Positions 62,699 through 64,000 of a stretch of 64,000 nt of DNA are shown piece after piece; position 1 is the stretch's first letter; every line of letters starts with the position of its first letter. Source of the DNA: Rhodococcoides corynebacterioides. Lineage in GTDB: Bacteria; Actinomycetota; Actinomycetes; Mycobacteriales; Mycobacteriaceae. The stretch is taken from positions 1 through 64,000 of the forward strand of contig NZ_JABUBU010000017.1 of NCBI RefSeq assembly GCF_019834675.1, in the 5' to 3' direction. The translations under genes were made by a program, and so were the position numbers. The notes below the pieces were generated by a model. That model did no database searches. It worked only from the letters and a program-made list of their open reading frames with translations, and was not told the DNA's origin.

Positions 62699-63682
62699 GG
62701 GCAGCCCGAACCGCTCGAACAGGTCGAGGTCGAAGAAGCACGCCACGTGTGCCACCCGGCCGTCGACGATCTCGAGGACGTGCAGCTGGAACGCGCGGTG
62801 CACGCCGTCCTCGCCGAGCATGTAGAGCCCGAAGGCCGGCTGACCGTTGGCGACCGTCTCCACCATGCGCATCGATTCCGGCCCCGTGGCCGGGCACTTG
62901 GTGGAGATGAGCCCGCCGATGTCGGCCGGCCCGCGGTACCACCCGGTGAACGGCGGCATCTCCCAGATCGCCTCCGCGGCGAAGAGTTTGACGATGCCGT
63001 CGATGTCGTAGGTCTCGAAGCCCTCGACGTAGCGCTGCAGGAGCTCGCGCGTCTCCGGTGATTCGGGTTCGTCGACGTCGTCCTCGCTGGGCATGATCTG
63101 CTCGATCTGACCGCGGGCGCGCTGGAGCAGGCTGTTGACCGCCGCGGTGGAGGTGCCCAGGAGCTCGGCGACCTCGGCCGCCTTCCACTGCAGCACCTCG
63201 CGCAGCACCAGCACCGCGCGCTGACGGGCCGAGAGGTGTTGCAGCGCGGCGACGAAGGCCAGCCGAACGGAGTCGCGCGCGACCGCGGTCGTGGCCGGAT
63301 CGTCGTCGGACTCGCGGCCGGGGAACGGCTCGAGCCAGGCGATCTCGTGCCGCTCGACCAGCTCGTCGGACGGGTCGGCGGACGGCGCGCCCAGTCCCGA
63401 CGGCAGCGGCCGACGCGCCCGACCCTCCAGCGACGTCAGGCAGGTGTTGGTGGCGATGCGGTACAGCCACGTGCGCAGCGACGATTCGCCCTTGAAGTTC
63501 CCGTAGGCCTTCCACCCGCGGACGAAGGTGTCCTGCACCAGATCCTCGGCGTCGTGGATGGACCCGGTCATGCGGTAGCAGTGTGCGAGCAGCTCGCGCC
63601 GGTGCGGCTCGGCGAGGGTCATGAACTCGTCGGCCCGGTGCGGCGCCGCGGCCCGCCGCGCACCGTCCTGCGTCACGGTCAT
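62681..63682 (-). CDS. ECF sigma factor with C-terminal SnoaL-like domain (SigG-like)
   Basis: A 333-residue extracytoplasmic-function sigma factor. Region 2 includes LLAHCYRMTGSIHDAEDLVQ and GESSLRTWLYRIATNTCL (25-95). Region 4 includes LSARQRAVLVLREVLQWKAA and VAELLGTSTAAVNSLLQRA (about 150-200). A SnoaL/NTF2-like domain follows (about 215-333) and probably regulates activity in place of an anti-sigma factor. It resembles M. tuberculosis SigG. The ATG at 63682 has a -10 TAGTCT with a 7-nt spacer, so it is leaderless. Confidence 0.9.
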   Translation of the reverse strand: MTVTQDGARRAAAPHRADEFMTLAEPHRRELLAHCYRMTGSIHDAEDLVQDTFVRGWKAYGNFKGESSLRTWLYRIATNTCLTSLEGRARRPLPSGLGAPSADPSDELVERHEIAWLEPFPGRESDDDPATTAVARDSVRLAFVAALQHLSARQRAVLVLREVLQWKAAEVAELLGTSTAAVNSLLQRARGQIEQIMPSEDDVDEPESPETRELLQRYVEGFETYDIDGIVKLFAAEAIWEMPPFTGWYRGPADIGGLISTKCPATGPESMRMVETVANGQPAFGLYMLGEDGVHRAFQLHVLEIVDGRVAHVACFFDLDLFERFGLPATYPG

Positions 63683-63689
63683 GCGCGAG

Positions 63690-63695
63690 AGACTA
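63690..63695 (-). promoter_or_regulatory. Leaderless promoter -10 (TAGTCT) of the ECF sigma gene
   Basis: TAGTCT on the minus strand is followed by 7 nt and the ATG at 63682. The hexamer overlaps the stop region of the upstream P-type ATPase gene. Confidence 0.5.
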
Positions 63696-64000
63696 GTCCG
63701 CTCGGGCGTGCACCGCCGGGGGAACGGACGGCGAGGGCACCGCGGATCGGAACCGACGCAGCCGCAGCGAATTGGTCACCACGAACAGCGAACTGAGTGC
63801 CATCGCCGCGCCCGCGAACATGGGGTTCAGCATGCCTGCGGCGGCCAACGGAATCGCCGCGACGTTGTAGGCGAAGGCCCAGAACAGGTTGACCTGGATG
63901 GTCCGCAACGTCGCCCGCGACAGGCGGACGGCGTCCACGGCCGTCCGCAGGTCGCCGCGCACCAGGGTGAGATCGCCGGCCTCGATGGCGGCGTCCGTGC
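63693..64000 (-). CDS. Heavy-metal P-type ATPase, C-terminal part (5' end outside window)
   Basis: About 102 residues of the C-terminus are present. [17 protein letters not shown] is the end of the P domain of P1B-type ATPases. The following segment with [19 protein letters not shown], and then [20 protein letters not shown], forms the last two membrane helices. The [15 protein letters not shown] ending is typical of CopA-like Cu+ exporters, which is the best guess for the metal. It lies directly upstream of the sigma gene on the same strand; the stop is only 10 bp before the sigma ATG. Confidence 0.88.
   Translation of the reverse strand, partial: TDAAIEAGDLTLVRGDLRTAVDAVRLSRATLRTIQVNLFWAFAYNVAAIPLAAAGMLNPMFAGAAMALSSLFVVTNSLRLRRFRSAVPSPSVPPAVHARAD

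Overview
The window is about 64 kb of high-GC actinobacterial chromosome. It most resembles Rhodococcus or a close relative in the Mycobacteriales. The evidence is an Lsr2 nucleoid protein, a mycobacterial-type rpsF-ssb-rpsR-rplI-dnaB block preceded by a GT87-type membrane glycosyltransferase, a complete nuoA-N operon preceded by a homologue of the M. tuberculosis Rv3143 response regulator, and many leaderless start sites. No rRNA, tRNA, insertion sequence, prophage or CRISPR array was seen.

Layout. 1-8191: a tellurium-type (Ter) stress locus. Six minus-strand genes, four of them joined by 4-bp overlaps, encode a helical protein, a CitE-like lyase, a PRTase/TRSP protein, a StiP/PELOTA protein, a HAD phosphatase and a TerD protein. 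A second TerD and a TerC/DUF475 membrane protein are divergent. 8196-12629: a large HTH-nSTAND ATPase-TM-WD40 protein lies between two short paralogous LuxR-type HTH proteins. 12708-14686: a GNAT and a GT87-type transferase. 14842-19402: ribosomal proteins S6, S18 and L9, SSB, and the replicative helicase DnaB carrying a class 3 intein in its P-loop. 19414-20500: a small unknown gene and a frameshifted GIY-YIG pseudogene. 20584-28704: YceI, then an HMG-CoA-lyase-like gene divergent from a GntR/FCD regulator - CoA transferase - HyuA - HyuB - cysteine hydrolase operon. 28667-32539: MmcQ/YjbR, a GGDEF protein, a YczE-type membrane protein, an unknown and a DJ-1/PfpI protein. 32547-49275: a DUF1338 (2-oxoadipate dioxygenase/decarboxylase-like) gene and all 14 subunits of respiratory complex I. 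49430-49925: a 26-bp tandem hairpin repeat and the Rv3143-like regulator. 50018-53354: a DUF5996 gene, then an ABC ATPase and membrane permease ending in a translationally coupled 28-codon ORF. 53418-55114: a PIN-domain toxin with a large C-terminal extension and its HTH antitoxin. 55234-64000: GNAT, a disordered 55-residue protein, a cysteine-synthase-fold enzyme, a type III polyketide synthase, an acyl-CoA synthetase, an amino-acid permease, Lsr2, a luciferase-like oxidoreductase, an ECF sigma factor with a SnoaL domain, and the C-terminus of a metal P-type ATPase.

How they work together. The Ter locus reads as one pathway: a predicted biosynthetic operon for a nucleoside-like metabolite plus TerD/TerC stress proteins. 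The nSTAND/LuxR unit next to it looks like a sensor or conflict module. The Hyu operon looks like a catabolic route: ATP-dependent ring opening, amide hydrolysis, CoA transfer and aldol cleavage. The Rv3143-like regulator and the repeat array sit upstream of, and on the same strand as, the nuo operon, so they may influence complex I expression.

A recurring signal is a TANNNT -10 hexamer placed 6 or 7 nt before the start codon (nine genes). This implies leaderless mRNAs and was used to choose several starts.
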